Shown: positions 55,779-64,000 of the stretch, in pieces
How the letters are laid out: every line of letters starts with the position of its first letter
How positions within the stretch are numbered: position 1 is the first letter of the stretch
NCBI GenBank assembly: GCA_900163555.1
Contig: FUHX01000079.1
Location: 62,001 to 126,000 of the forward strand
DNA from: Actinomycetales bacterium JB111
Lineage (GTDB): Bacteria; Actinomycetota; Actinomycetes; Actinomycetales; Actinomycetaceae
Reading direction: 5' to 3'
DNA: 64,000 bases
Program-made: the position numbers and the translations under genes
The notes under the pieces: model-generated
The model's database searches: none
What the model saw: the letters and a program-made list of their open reading frames with translations, nothing else
Told to the model about the DNA's origin: nothing

Positions 55779-56210
55779 CTACCGGGTGCGACGACGCAGG
55801 AACCTCACCAGGCCGTACACGCCGAGGGCGGCGAGCGGCCAGGTGAGAAAGGCGATCCAGGCCGGCGAGAACACGTGTTGCCGCGACGCGGCGACGGGCT
55901 CGGTGACCAGGCCGAAGGGCCCGGTCCCACCGAGGACGAGGACGACCGGCATCGCCGCCCACGTGGCGAGCCCCGCGACGAGCGTGACCCACATGAGCAG
56001 GGTGTTCGTCCCGCCGACCGGTCGTGTGCCCCTGGCGGTGGCGACGACGTCCGGCACCCACCCGACCGCCATGAGCGTGAGACCGCCGAGGAAGAGCACC
56101 GGGACGAGGCACTCGGCGGTCGTGTCGATGATCCCACCCGCATGCAGCCCGAGCAGGGCCGCGAGGACGAGCGGCGGTAGGCAGAAGAGCACGACGATCT
56201 CGAGCCACAC
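55779..56210 (-). CDS. Small polytopic membrane protein
   Basis: About 143 residues from the GTG at 56210, with four hydrophobic segments (EIVVLFCLPPLVLAALLGL, CLVPVLFLGGLTLMAVGWV, MWVTLVAGLATWAAMPVVLV, WIAFLTWPLAALGVYGLV) and a basic C-terminus LRRRTR. No recognised family. It lies head to head with the ABC ATPase gene and the two 5' ends almost meet. No good ribosome site precedes the GTG; an upstream in-frame reading to 56375 would overlap the ATPase and lacks membrane character. Confidence 0.6.
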   Translation of the reverse strand: MWLEIVVLFCLPPLVLAALLGLHAGGIIDTTAECLVPVLFLGGLTLMAVGWVPDVVATARGTRPVGGTNTLLMWVTLVAGLATWAAMPVVLVLGGTGPFGLVTEPVAASRQHVFSPAWIAFLTWPLAALGVYGLVRFLRRRTR

Positions 56211-56256
56211 CCCGGCTCGGCCCTGCCCGGCGGTCTTCGCGATCGAGGACCTGCGC

Positions 56257-56994
56257 GTGACGCGCGGAGGGAGGCAGATCCTGCACGGGATCGACCTCAC
56301 CGTGGGAAGGCCGGGCGGCGCCGCGGAGGTCGTCGGACTTCTGGGGCCCTCGGGCGGTGGGAAGACCACCCTCATGCGTGCGGCCGTGGGCGTGCAGGCG
56401 CGCGTGAACGGGTCCGTCCGCGTGCTGGGGGAGCGGGCCGGCAGCCCGCGCGTGCGCGGCCGGGTCGGCTACGTGACGCAGGCGCCCGCCGTCTACGACG
56501 ACCTCACGGCGGGGGAGAACCTCGAGTTCTTCGGCGCCCTGCTCGGCGGCGGGAGGGAGAGCGCGCGCCGCGAGCCGCTCGGCGACCGGGTGGGGCGCGC
56601 GCTCGCGACCGTGGGCCTGGACGGTGCCCGCAACCAGGTGGTGCGCACGATGTCCGGCGGCCAGCGGTCCCGCGTCTCGCTCGCGACCGACCTGCTCGGC
56701 GACCCGGCCCTGCTCGTGCTCGACGAGCCGACGGTCGGCCTCGACCCGGTCCTCCGCCGGGACCTGTGGGCCACCTTCCACGACCTCGCGGCGGCGGGCA
56801 CCGCGATCCTCGTCTCCTCGCACGTCATGGACGAGGCCGACCGGTGCGACCGCATCGCGCTCCTGCGCCGGGGTCGGCTGCTGGCCACGGGCACGCCGGA
56901 GGAGCTGCGGGAGCGCACGGGGACGGTGTCCGTGGAGGACGCCTTCCTCGCCCTCGTGGACGGCGACGGCGGCACCCCGGGCGGTGCGCCATGA
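56257..56994 (+). CDS. ABC transporter ATP-binding protein (DrrA-like), start uncertain
   Basis: ATPase of about 245 residues from the GTG at 56257. Walker A is LLGPSGGGKTTLM, the Q-loop VTQAPAVYDDLTAGE, signature TMSGGQRSRVSLA, Walker B LLVLDEPTVGLDP and switch His SSHVMDEADR: a complete DrrA-like exporter ATPase. Protein-like sequence (VFAIEDLRV) continues a further eight codons upstream to about 56233, but no ATG/GTG/TTG is available there without running antisense into the membrane gene. Either the first strand is trimmed, or a rare start codon is used. It overlaps the permease by 4 bases. Confidence 0.85.
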   Translation: MTRGGRQILHGIDLTVGRPGGAAEVVGLLGPSGGGKTTLMRAAVGVQARVNGSVRVLGERAGSPRVRGRVGYVTQAPAVYDDLTAGENLEFFGALLGGGRESARREPLGDRVGRALATVGLDGARNQVVRTMSGGQRSRVSLATDLLGDPALLVLDEPTVGLDPVLRRDLWATFHDLAAAGTAILVSSHVMDEADRCDRIALLRRGRLLATGTPEELRERTGTVSVEDAFLALVDGDGGTPGGAP

Positions 56995-57740
56995 GCCCGC
57001 GCGCGACGGCGGCGGTCGCCCGCCGGGTGCTGCGTCAGCTCCGCCGCGACCCGCGCACGGTCGCCCTGCTGGTGGTCGTCCCGAGCGCGCTCGTCGCCCT
57101 GCTGTGGTGGGTCTACTCGGCCCGGCCCGGCCCGAACATGCTCGACTCGATGGGGCCCGCACTCATCGCGTTCCTGCCGTCCACGATGATGTTCATCGTC
57201 ACCTCGGTGACCATGCTCCGCGAGCGCACCTTCGGCACGCTCGAACGCATGCTCGCGATGCCCACCGGCAAGGCGGACATCCTGCTCGGCTACGCGCTCG
57301 CCCTCGCCCTCGTCTGCGTGCTGCAGGCCGGCGCCGTCATCGCGGTCGCTGTCTACGCGCTCGGCATGGAGGTCGGCGGACCGACCTGGGCACTGCTCGT
57401 CGTGGCGCTCGCGGACTCCTTTCTCGGCACCGCGCTCGGGCTTGCACTCTCCGCGCTCGCCCGCACCGAGTTCCAGGCCGTGCAGTTCATGCCCGCGCTC
57501 GTCGCGCCGCAGCTCGTCCTCTCCGGGGTGTTCGTCCCGCGCGACGCGATGCCGCCGGTCGCGGAGGCCGTCTCCACGGTCCTCCCGCTGACGTACGGCG
57601 TCGAGGCCATGCAGGGGGTGCAGGCCGGCGCAGCCGGCCGGGTGGCGAGCGGGACGTGGGGCGACGTCGGCATCGTGGTGGGCATCGCCGTCGGGGTGCT
57701 CCTGCTCGGGACGCTCACGCTGCGGCGACGAACCGCGTGA
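56991..57740 (+). CDS. ABC-2 type transporter permease
   Basis: 249-residue membrane protein with six predicted helices of the ABC-2 type. MLRERTFGTLERMLAMPTGKADILLG is the conserved cytoplasmic coupling region, and QFMPALVAPQLVLSGVFVPRDAMP followed by STVLPLTYGVEAMQG is the family C-terminal signature. It pairs with the DrrA-like ATPase (ATGA overlap) as a two-gene exporter for drugs, lipids or polyketides; substrate unknown. Confidence 0.9.
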   Translation: MSPRATAAVARRVLRQLRRDPRTVALLVVVPSALVALLWWVYSARPGPNMLDSMGPALIAFLPSTMMFIVTSVTMLRERTFGTLERMLAMPTGKADILLGYALALALVCVLQAGAVIAVAVYALGMEVGGPTWALLVVALADSFLGTALGLALSALARTEFQAVQFMPALVAPQLVLSGVFVPRDAMPPVAEAVSTVLPLTYGVEAMQGVQAGAAGRVASGTWGDVGIVVGIAVGVLLLGTLTLRRRTA

Positions 57741-57804
57741 TCCGGGACGGATCCGCGGCGCGGACCCGTGGGACCGGGACGCGGAACTCTGCCAAGATGT
57801 CCCG

Positions 57805-59487
57805 GTGACACAAGCCAGCACCGAACTCGCCGACCCGCCCGCACTCCAGGACGGCGCCCTGCGCGTCGTCCAGCTCGGAGGCCTGGCGGAGGTCGGACGT
57901 AACATGGCGGTCCTCGAGATCGCCGGTCGCCTGCTCATCATCGACTGCGGAGTGCTGTTCCCTGAGGAGCACCAGCCGGGCGTCGACCTCATCCTCCCGG
58001 ACTTCGGGTACATCGAGGACCGCCTGGACGACATCGAGGCCGTCGTGCTCACGCACGGGCACGAGGACCACATCGGCGCGGTCCCGTACCTGCTGCGGCT
58101 GCGTCGCGACATCCCGCTGTACGGGTCGAGGCTGACGCTCGCGCTCGTCGAGGCGAAGCTCCGCGAGCACCGGCTTACCCCCGTGCTGCGCGAGGTCAAG
58201 GAGGGCGACCGCCAGAAGGCGGGCCCGTTCGACCTCGAGTTCGTCGCCACGAACCACTCCATCCCGGACTCGCTCGCCGTGATGGTGCGGACGGCGGCCG
58301 GCAGCATCCTGCACACCGGTGACTTCAAGATGGACCAGCTGCCGCTCGACGGCCGCGTCACCGACCTGCGCGCGTTCGCCCGCCTCGGCGAGGAGGGCGT
58401 CGACATGTTCATGGTCGACTCCACGAACGCGGAGGTCCCCGGGTTCACGGCCCACGAGCGGGACATCGGCGGCGTGCTCGACCAGGTGTTCGCGCAGGCG
58501 GACGGCCAGATCGTCGTCGCGTCGTTCTCCTCGCACGTCCACCGCGTCCAGCAGGTCCTCGACGCCGCCGCCCTCCACGGGCGCCGCGTGGCCCTCATCG
58601 GTCGCTCCATGGTCCGCAACATGTCGATCGCCGCGGACCTCGGCTACCTCGACGTGCCGGACGGCGTGCTCATCGACCAGAAGAAGATCGACTCGCTGCC
58701 GGCGCACAAGCGCGTACTCATGGCCACGGGCTCGCAGGGCGAGCCGATGGCCGCGCTGTCCCGGATGGCCAACCGCAACCACAAGGTCGAGGTCGGCGCC
58801 GGGGACACGGTGATCTTCGCGTCCTCGCTCATCCCGGGCAACGAGAACTCCGTCTTCCGAGTCATCAACGGGCTCATGCGCCTCGGCGCGAAGGTCGTCC
58901 ACCAGGGCAACGCCAAGGTGCACGTCTCCGGCCACGCGTCGGCCGGCGAGCTGCTCTACTGCTACAACATCATCCGACCGAAGAACGTCATGCCCGTGCA
59001 CGGCGAGATCCGGCACCTCGTGGCCAACGGCGCGCTCGCGGTCCGCACGGGGATCGACCCGGCCCGGGTCGTCCTCGCGGAGAACGGCATGGTCGTGGAC
59101 CTGGTCGACGGCCGCGCCCGGATCGTCGGCGCCGTCGAGTGCGGGTTCGTCTACGTGGACGGCACGTCGGTCGGTGAGGTCACCGAGACCGAGCTGAAGG
59201 ACCGGCGCATCCTGTCCGAGGAGGGCTTCATCGCCATCTTCGCCGTGGTGGACAAGAAGGGCGGCAGCGTCGTCTCCGGCCCGCACATCGAGGCCCGCGG
59301 CATGGCCGAGGCGAACGCGTTCGACGACATCCTGCCCGAGGTCACCTCGGCGCTCGAGGAGGTCGTCGCCCGCGGGAACGCGGACACCTACCAGATGCAG
59401 CAGGCCATGCGCCGCGTGGTCGGTCGCTTCGCGTCGCGGAAGCTGCGCCGCTCGCCGATGATCATGCCGACGGTCGTCGAGGTCTAA
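57805..59487 (+). CDS. rnj: Ribonuclease J
   Basis: 560-residue beta-CASP ribonuclease with endo- and 5'-3' exonuclease activity. GGLAEVGRNMAVLEIAGR, the metal motif LTHGHEDHIGAVPYLL, TNHSIPDSLAV, GDFKMDQLPLDG, then beta-CASP motifs GSQGEPMAALSRMA and HVSGHASAGEL with the distal HGE (MPVHGEIRHL). GTG start. The stop overlaps the stop of the convergent GNAT gene (CTAA shared). In actinomycetes rnj normally follows dapA. Confidence 0.95.
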   Translation: MTQASTELADPPALQDGALRVVQLGGLAEVGRNMAVLEIAGRLLIIDCGVLFPEEHQPGVDLILPDFGYIEDRLDDIEAVVLTHGHEDHIGAVPYLLRLRRDIPLYGSRLTLALVEAKLREHRLTPVLREVKEGDRQKAGPFDLEFVATNHSIPDSLAVMVRTAAGSILHTGDFKMDQLPLDGRVTDLRAFARLGEEGVDMFMVDSTNAEVPGFTAHERDIGGVLDQVFAQADGQIVVASFSSHVHRVQQVLDAAALHGRRVALIGRSMVRNMSIAADLGYLDVPDGVLIDQKKIDSLPAHKRVLMATGSQGEPMAALSRMANRNHKVEVGAGDTVIFASSLIPGNENSVFRVINGLMRLGAKVVHQGNAKVHVSGHASAGELLYCYNIIRPKNVMPVHGEIRHLVANGALAVRTGIDPARVVLAENGMVVDLVDGRARIVGAVECGFVYVDGTSVGEVTETELKDRRILSEEGFIAIFAVVDKKGGSVVSGPHIEARGMAEANAFDDILPEVTSALEEVVARGNADTYQMQQAMRRVVGRFASRKLRRSPMIMPTVVEV

Positions 59488-60062
59488 CCCCTCGCCGTCC
59501 GCTCCCATCGCGTCTCGCCGTCGACGACGGCATCGGTGGCCCGCATGCCAAGGCTGCGGGCCACCGCCGTCGATGCGACGTTGTCGGGGTGGATGAAGGC
59601 CACGTGGTGGGGGACTCCCGCCTCGACCAGCCAGTCGCGCACGGCGCCCGACGCCTCGGCGGCGAACCCGTTGCGCTGGTGCGTCGGGGCGATGACCCAC
59701 GCGAGGTCGGCGACGACGGCGGGGGAGCCCGGCGCCAGATCGGCGTCCCCATCGCCCTCGCCCCCCGCGCCCACGGTCGCCTGGACGTACCCGACGGCGG
59801 CGCCCGTGTCGGTGCGCCGGAGAACCCAGTTCAGCCAGTCCTGCGCGCCGTCCGGTGAGTGCCCGACCGCCTGGAACTCGTAGCGCCGCGTCAGCTCCTC
59901 GATCGTGGGCGGATCTCCGCCGGTGAAGGCGTAGAGCGAGGCGTCCGCGAGGACGTCGACCATCTCGGTCGCGTGCCCGGTCGAAAGCGGCTCGAGCACG
60001 AGCCGGTCCGTGACGAGGCGCGGCGCGGTCAGGCCCGGCCCGGTCGGCCGCTGTCCGGTCAT
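59484..60062 (-). CDS. GNAT family N-acetyltransferase (RimJ/RimL-like)
   Basis: 192 residues with the RimJ-type start LVTDRLVLEPLSTGHATEMVD and a GNAT core WVIAPTHQRNGFAAEASGAVRDWL (acetyl-CoA loop) and FIHPDNVASTAVARSLGMRATD. Overlaps the upstream C-S lyase by 4 bases (ATG at 60062 within its stop), so the two are one operon. It ends convergently on rnj, sharing stop bases. Substrate unknown. Confidence 0.86.
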   Translation of the reverse strand: MTGQRPTGPGLTAPRLVTDRLVLEPLSTGHATEMVDVLADASLYAFTGGDPPTIEELTRRYEFQAVGHSPDGAQDWLNWVLRRTDTGAAVGYVQATVGAGGEGDGDADLAPGSPAVVADLAWVIAPTHQRNGFAAEASGAVRDWLVEAGVPHHVAFIHPDNVASTAVARSLGMRATDAVVDGETRWERTARG

Positions 60063-61246
60063 CCTTCGCACGCCCGCGCGATGCGGAGGACCGTCTCCTG
60101 AACGAGCGGCGCCGTCGTCGCGAGGTTCAGGCGCACGTGGCCGTGCCCGGCCCGGCCGAACGCCGGCCCGTTGCCCGGGACCACGCCCTGCGCGCGGCAC
60201 GCGGCACCGGGGCCGTCGCCGAGGCCGTAGGCACCCAGGTCGAGCCAGGCGAGGAACGTGCCCTCGGCGGGGGAGAGCACGGCCTGCGGCAGGTGCTCGG
60301 CCACGAGGCCGGCGAGCTGCGTGTGCCGCTCGTCGAACACCGTCAGCTGCTCCTTCAGCCACGTCTCGCCCGAGGTGTAGGCGGCGGTCACGGCCAGCAC
60401 GCCGGGGGTCGAGGCCTCCTTGGCGAGGTACCCGGAGTGGGTGTCCCACTCCGTCGCGGCCGCGGGCGTCGACGCGATGAGCTGCGCGCACCTGAGGCCC
60501 GGCAGGTTGAAGGACTTCGAGGCGGAGGTGGCCGTCAGCGAGTGGGCGGCCGCGACCTCGTTGATCGACGCGTAGGGGATGTGGACCTGGCCCGGGCGCA
60601 GCACGGACGCGTGGATCTCGTCCGCGAACACCGTGGCGCCCGCGCGGTCGACCACCTCCGCGATCGCCTCGAGCTCGGCGCGGGAGTGCACGCGGCCCGA
60701 CGGGTTCTGCGGGTTGCACAGGATGAACAGGTCGCCGGGGCGCAGTGCTGCGGCGAGGGCGTCGAGGTCATAGCTGTAGTACCCGGCGTCGTTCGCGAGG
60801 GGTACCTGCACGATCTCCACCCCCGAGCGCGCCTCCGCGCCGAAGAAGCTCGGGTAGGCCGGGGTCGGCAGCACGATGCGGCCGCCGGCGGGCAGCCGAC
60901 GGACGAGGGCGTGCAGGACGGAGAGGACGTCCGGGAGCAGCCGCACCCGGGCCGGGTCGATCTCGACGCCGTGCTGCCGGGTGAGGAAGCCCGCCGTCGC
61001 CTCCTCGCAGGCCGTGATCACCTGTGGGGAGAGGTAGCCGAACATCTGCCGGTCGACGACGCCGTTCAGCGCGTCCAGCACGACCGGCGCCGTGCCGATG
61101 TCGGACTCGGCGATGAACGTGCCGATCGCGTCCGTCCCGCTCGGCCACGCCACCCGTCCGTCGAGGCCGCGCAGGTGCGCGATGTCCTCGGCTGCGTCGA
61201 CGCCCTGGGGATGGGCGGGGCTGAGACGGTCGGCGGGGGTGCTCAT
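60059..61246 (-). CDS. MalY/PatB-type aminotransferase (cystathionine beta-lyase-like)
   Basis: 395-residue fold-type I PLP enzyme. [14 protein letters not shown] near the start, [53 protein letters not shown] (the DEIH motif typical of MalY/PatB C-S lyases) and [18 protein letters not shown] with the PLP Lys are all present. Likely cleaves C-S bonds such as cystathionine or acts as an aminotransferase. The ATG at 61246 gives MSTPADRL; an open frame upstream is rejected. Operon with the following GNAT gene. Confidence 0.9.
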   Translation of the reverse strand: MSTPADRLSPAHPQGVDAAEDIAHLRGLDGRVAWPSGTDAIGTFIAESDIGTAPVVLDALNGVVDRQMFGYLSPQVITACEEATAGFLTRQHGVEIDPARVRLLPDVLSVLHALVRRLPAGGRIVLPTPAYPSFFGAEARSGVEIVQVPLANDAGYYSYDLDALAAALRPGDLFILCNPQNPSGRVHSRAELEAIAEVVDRAGATVFADEIHASVLRPGQVHIPYASINEVAAAHSLTATSASKSFNLPGLRCAQLIASTPAAATEWDTHSGYLAKEASTPGVLAVTAAYTSGETWLKEQLTVFDERHTQLAGLVAEHLPQAVLSPAEGTFLAWLDLGAYGLGDGPGAACRAQGVVPGNGPAFGRAGHGHVRLNLATTAPLVQETVLRIARACEG

Positions 61247-61421
61247 GGAGATCGGTGCCTCTATCTTCGCTCGCTCGCGCGCCCGCGGTCGCGGGCACGC
61301 TCGCCATTGTGGCCCCCGCGGGGGCCCGCCGCGCACGCAGCGCGCCGCATGCCCGCTGGGTGGACGCGACCTGCGGCCTGTCTCTCGCCCCGGCTTCCGG
61401 CCCGACGGCGCTGATGGCGGT

Positions 61422-61427
61422 TATCCT
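61422..61427 (+). promoter_or_regulatory. -10 box of a leaderless ftsK promoter
   Basis: TATCCT ends 7 bases before the ftsK ATG. A GGGG run lies against the ATG, too close for a normal ribosome site. The stretch 61247-61421 shows no other clear element. Confidence 0.5.
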
Positions 61428-61434
61428 GCCGGGG

Positions 61435-64000
61435 ATGGCAACCCGAGCGTCTTCCCCCTCTCGGTCGCCCCAGAACCCTCGCGGGTCCTCGTCCTCGTCG
61501 GCGCGCCCCACGCGTCCGAGGGCGAACTCTGGTGCGGCCTCATCCTCGCGCCGCGGCGGGTCCGCTCGAGGGACGTCCGACCAGGAAGGGGGCAGCGTGC
61601 GCGGCAGACGGTCCGGCGGCACCTCGTCCGGCAACGCGAAGAACACCCCGCGCGGCGGTTCCGGCTCCGGGCGCTCAGGCTCCGGGGGCGACAGCCCCCG
61701 CGCGCCCCGCGCACGGATCCCCAGCGGCTTCCGGAACGACGCGATCGCACTGGGCCTGCTGGCGCTCGCGATCGTCGTCGCGCTGCGCGAGTGGTTCGGC
61801 CTGTCCGGCCTCGCCGGAACGGTCATCCACCACGCCGTCGCCGGCCTCGTCGGCGTCATGGGCCGCCTCGTCCCGGTCGTCCTCGTCATCCTCGCCGTCC
61901 AGCTGTGGCGCGACGACCCCGAGGACCCCGACGACGACGTCCGGCCCCACGTCATCTTCGGCGTCGCCATCATGGGGCTCGCCCTCGGCGCCCTCATCCA
62001 CATCTTCGCCGGCTCGCCGTCGCCGATGGACTCGATCTCCGCCGTCGAGGACGCCGGCGGCCTGCTCGGCTGGGTGCTCGGCACGCCGCTGAACGCCCTG
62101 CTCTCCCCGTGGGGCGCCGTTCCCGTCCTGCTCCTCGTCGGGCTCTTCGGCACGCTCGTCCTCACGGGCACTCCGATCCGCGACGTGCCGTCCAAGGTCC
62201 GCCGCTTCACCTCGTGGCTGTCCGGCAACCAGGCCGAGGCCGACGACGAGGGCGACGAGACCGGCGGCCGCAGCCCTCGGCGCGGTCGGGGCAGGCGCGG
62301 CCGCGGGGCCGGCGAGACGGAGCTGCTCGAGCACTACCAGGGCGACGAGGCCTTCGACCAGGCCGCCGACATCGGCTACGACCCAGCCGGCCCCGGCCCC
62401 GCCGTCGAGGAGCCCGAGCTGCGCCCGGCGAACGCTCGGCGCGCGCGACGCCCGAACCCGGTCGAGGTCGCCATCGCGGCCACCGAGCCCGAGCCGTCGG
62501 GGGATGTGTACGAGGAGCCGGAGTCCGACGCCGCGCTGTCGGCCCCGCCGACCACGTCGCTGCCGGCCGAGGGGCAGCAGCTCACGTTGCCCGAGGGCGA
62601 GTACGACCTGCCCGACGAGGCCCTGCTCGAGCACGGCCCGCCCCACAAGGTCCGCTCCGCCGCGAACGACCGCGTGGTCGACTCGCTCACCCAGGTGCTC
62701 GACGAGTTCGGCGTGGATGCCGCCGTCACGGGCTTCACGCGCGGCCCGACGGTCACCCGCTACGAGGTCGAGCTCGGCCCCGGCGTGAAGGTCGAGCGCA
62801 TCACCGCGCTGTCGAAGAACATCGCCTACGCCGTGGCGAGCGCCGACGTGCGGATCCTGTCGCCGATCCCGGGCAAGTCCGCCATCGGCATCGAGATCCC
62901 GAACGCGGACCGCGAGTCCGTGGTCCTCGGCGACGTACTGCGCTCTGGAGTGGCGCGCGCGAGCGACCACCCGCTGGTGGTCGGCATCGGCAAGGACGTC
63001 GAGGGCGGCTACGTGGTCGCGAACCTCGCGAAGATGCCGCACATGCTCGTGGCCGGCGCGACCGGCTCCGGCAAGTCGAGCTTCATCAACTCGATGATCA
63101 CGTCGATCATGATGCGGGCCACCCCGGAGCAGGTGCGCCTGGTCCTCGTGGACCCCAAGCGGGTCGAGCTGACGATCTACGAGGGCATCCCGCACCTGGT
63201 CACGCCGATCATCACCAACCCGAAGAAGGCCGCCGAGGCCCTCGAGTGGGTCGTGCGCGAGATGGACATGCGCTACGACGACCTGTCGAACTACGGGTTC
63301 AAACACATCGACGACTTCAACGCCGCCGTGCGTGCCGGGAAGGTGACGCCCCCGCCGGGCAGCGAGCGGCAGGTCTCTGCGTACCCGTACCTCCTCGTGG
63401 TCGTCGACGAGCTCGCTGACCTCATGATGGTGGCCCCGCGCGACGTCGAGGCGTCGATCCAGCGCATCACGCAGCTGGCCCGCGCGGCCGGCATCCACCT
63501 AGTCCTCGCGACTCAGCGACCGAGCGTCGACGTCGTCACGGGCCTGATCAAGGCCAACGTGCCGAGCCGGCTGGCGTTCGCAACGTCGTCGCTCGCCGAC
63601 TCCCGCGTGGTCCTGGACCAGCCGGGCGCCGAGAAGCTCATCGGCCAGGGCGACGCCCTCTTCCTGCCGATGGGCGCGAACAAGCCCATGCGCGTGCAGG
63701 GGTCCTGGGTGGGCGAGAGCGAGATCCACCCGATCGTCGCCCACGTGAAGGCGCAGGCGACGCCGGTCTTCCGCGAGGACGTCACGCAGCCGACCGCGAA
63801 GAAGCAGATCGACGAGGACATCGGCGACGACCTCGACGTCCTGCTCCAGGCCGCGGAGCTCGTCGTCACCTCGCAGTTCGGGTCGACGTCGATGCTGCAG
63901 CGCAAGCTGCGCGTGGGCTTCGCGAAGGCCGGCCGCCTCATGGACCTGCTTGAGTCCCGCGAGATCGTCGGCCCGTCCGAGGGGTCCAAGGCGCGCGACG
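61435..64000 (+). CDS. ftsK: DNA translocase FtsK (partial, runs off the window)
   Basis: 855 codons without a stop to the end of the window. The first ~100 residues are a Ser/Gly/Arg-rich cytoplasmic segment, then four hydrophobic helices (about residues 100-260, from [16 protein letters not shown]), an acidic linker with EDDEGDET-like runs, and the motor: Walker [15 protein letters not shown] near residue 541, Walker [16 protein letters not shown], and [20 protein letters not shown]. FtsK pumps DNA toward dif at the septum, where XerC/XerD act. The gamma domain begins after about 800 ([12 protein letters not shown]); its end is outside the window. Confidence 0.95.
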   Translation, partial: MATRASSPSRSPQNPRGSSSSSARPTRPRANSGAASSSRRGGSARGTSDQEGGSVRGRRSGGTSSGNAKNTPRGGSGSGRSGSGGDSPRAPRARIPSGFRNDAIALGLLALAIVVALREWFGLSGLAGTVIHHAVAGLVGVMGRLVPVVLVILAVQLWRDDPEDPDDDVRPHVIFGVAIMGLALGALIHIFAGSPSPMDSISAVEDAGGLLGWVLGTPLNALLSPWGAVPVLLLVGLFGTLVLTGTPIRDVPSKVRRFTSWLSGNQAEADDEGDETGGRSPRRGRGRRGRGAGETELLEHYQGDEAFDQAADIGYDPAGPGPAVEEPELRPANARRARRPNPVEVAIAATEPEPSGDVYEEPESDAALSAPPTTSLPAEGQQLTLPEGEYDLPDEALLEHGPPHKVRSAANDRVVDSLTQVLDEFGVDAAVTGFTRGPTVTRYEVELGPGVKVERITALSKNIAYAVASADVRILSPIPGKSAIGIEIPNADRESVVLGDVLRSGVARASDHPLVVGIGKDVEGGYVVANLAKMPHMLVAGATGSGKSSFINSMITSIMMRATPEQVRLVLVDPKRVELTIYEGIPHLVTPIITNPKKAAEALEWVVREMDMRYDDLSNYGFKHIDDFNAAVRAGKVTPPPGSERQVSAYPYLLVVVDELADLMMVAPRDVEASIQRITQLARAAGIHLVLATQRPSVDVVTGLIKANVPSRLAFATSSLADSRVVLDQPGAEKLIGQGDALFLPMGANKPMRVQGSWVGESEIHPIVAHVKAQATPVFREDVTQPTAKKQIDEDIGDDLDVLLQAAELVVTSQFGSTSMLQRKLRVGFAKAGRLMDLLESREIVGPSEGSKARD

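Noticed and set aside
55603-56256. Long N-terminal extension of the ABC ATPase
   Set aside because: It is antisense to the membrane protein gene and to the end of dapA, and lacks protein-like sequence until about 56233.

Overview
The window is a high-GC (roughly 70%) chromosome segment from an actinomycete, most likely order Micrococcales (Cellulomonas/Georgenia-like relatives). The evidence is the gene order rnhB-DUF2469-yraN-yifB-dprA-xerC, then rpsB-tsf-pyrH-frr-cdsA-rlmN, then dxr-rip-ispG, then rimP-nusA-ylxR-infB-rbfA-truB, then ribF-rpsO-pnp, dapB-dapA-rnj and ftsK. GTG starts, 4-bp ATGA/GTGA overlaps and -10 boxes placed 6-7 bases before start codons (leaderless mRNAs) are frequent. 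The genus cannot be fixed from the sequence alone. No rRNA, tRNA, CRISPR array or intact insertion sequence was seen.

Layout. 0-6.7 kb: RNase HII, DNA-uptake/processing proteins, the XerC recombinase and a convergent M23 peptidase. 7-18 kb: ribosomal protein S2/EF-Ts, UMP kinase, RRF, CDP-DAG synthase, RlmN, the MEP enzymes Dxr and IspG flanking a site-2 protease, and a GNAT. 18-19.2 kb: a partly duplicated, AT-richer accessory patch with orphan ORFs. 19.2-29 kb: a ten-gene minus-strand operon that joins an ebo-type cluster (EboA, TatD-type EboB, EboE, a phosphodiesterase-like protein, a second TIM-barrel protein, a UbiA prenyltransferase, inositol-phosphate synthase) to isoprenoid supply genes (IPP isomerase, polyprenyl diphosphate synthase) and a nitronate-monooxygenase-like flavoprotein. 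29-40 kb: ProRS, a VapBC-type toxin-antitoxin pair, a ferritin-like lipoprotein and the nusA-infB translation cluster. 40-47.4 kb: accessory region with an HNH/DUF222 endonuclease behind a row of DnaA-box-like sites, an MBL hydrolase, a lipoprotein, and an exported intradiol-dioxygenase lipoprotein followed by its own tatA-tatC-tatB. 47.5-64 kb: ribF, rpsO, pnp, an M16 peptidase, dapB/dapA with an ABC exporter inserted before RNase J, a C-S lyase and the start of ftsK.

How genes work together. Dxr and IspG make IPP/DMAPP precursors; Idi and the polyprenyl synthase turn them into a long prenyl diphosphate; the UbiA protein in the same operon could attach it to a polar acceptor, and the inositol-phosphate synthase at the head of the operon suggests a cyclitol-derived acceptor. 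This ebo/isoprenoid operon is the strongest candidate for an under-described system. The dioxygenase-Tat cassette is the second: an exported oxygenase packaged with a private translocase.

Short tandem repeats whose unit is a multiple of 3 recur inside coding regions (rpsB, tatC, infB, nusA, the HNH gene) and next to them (dprA, the M16 gene), so replication slippage looks active in this genome.
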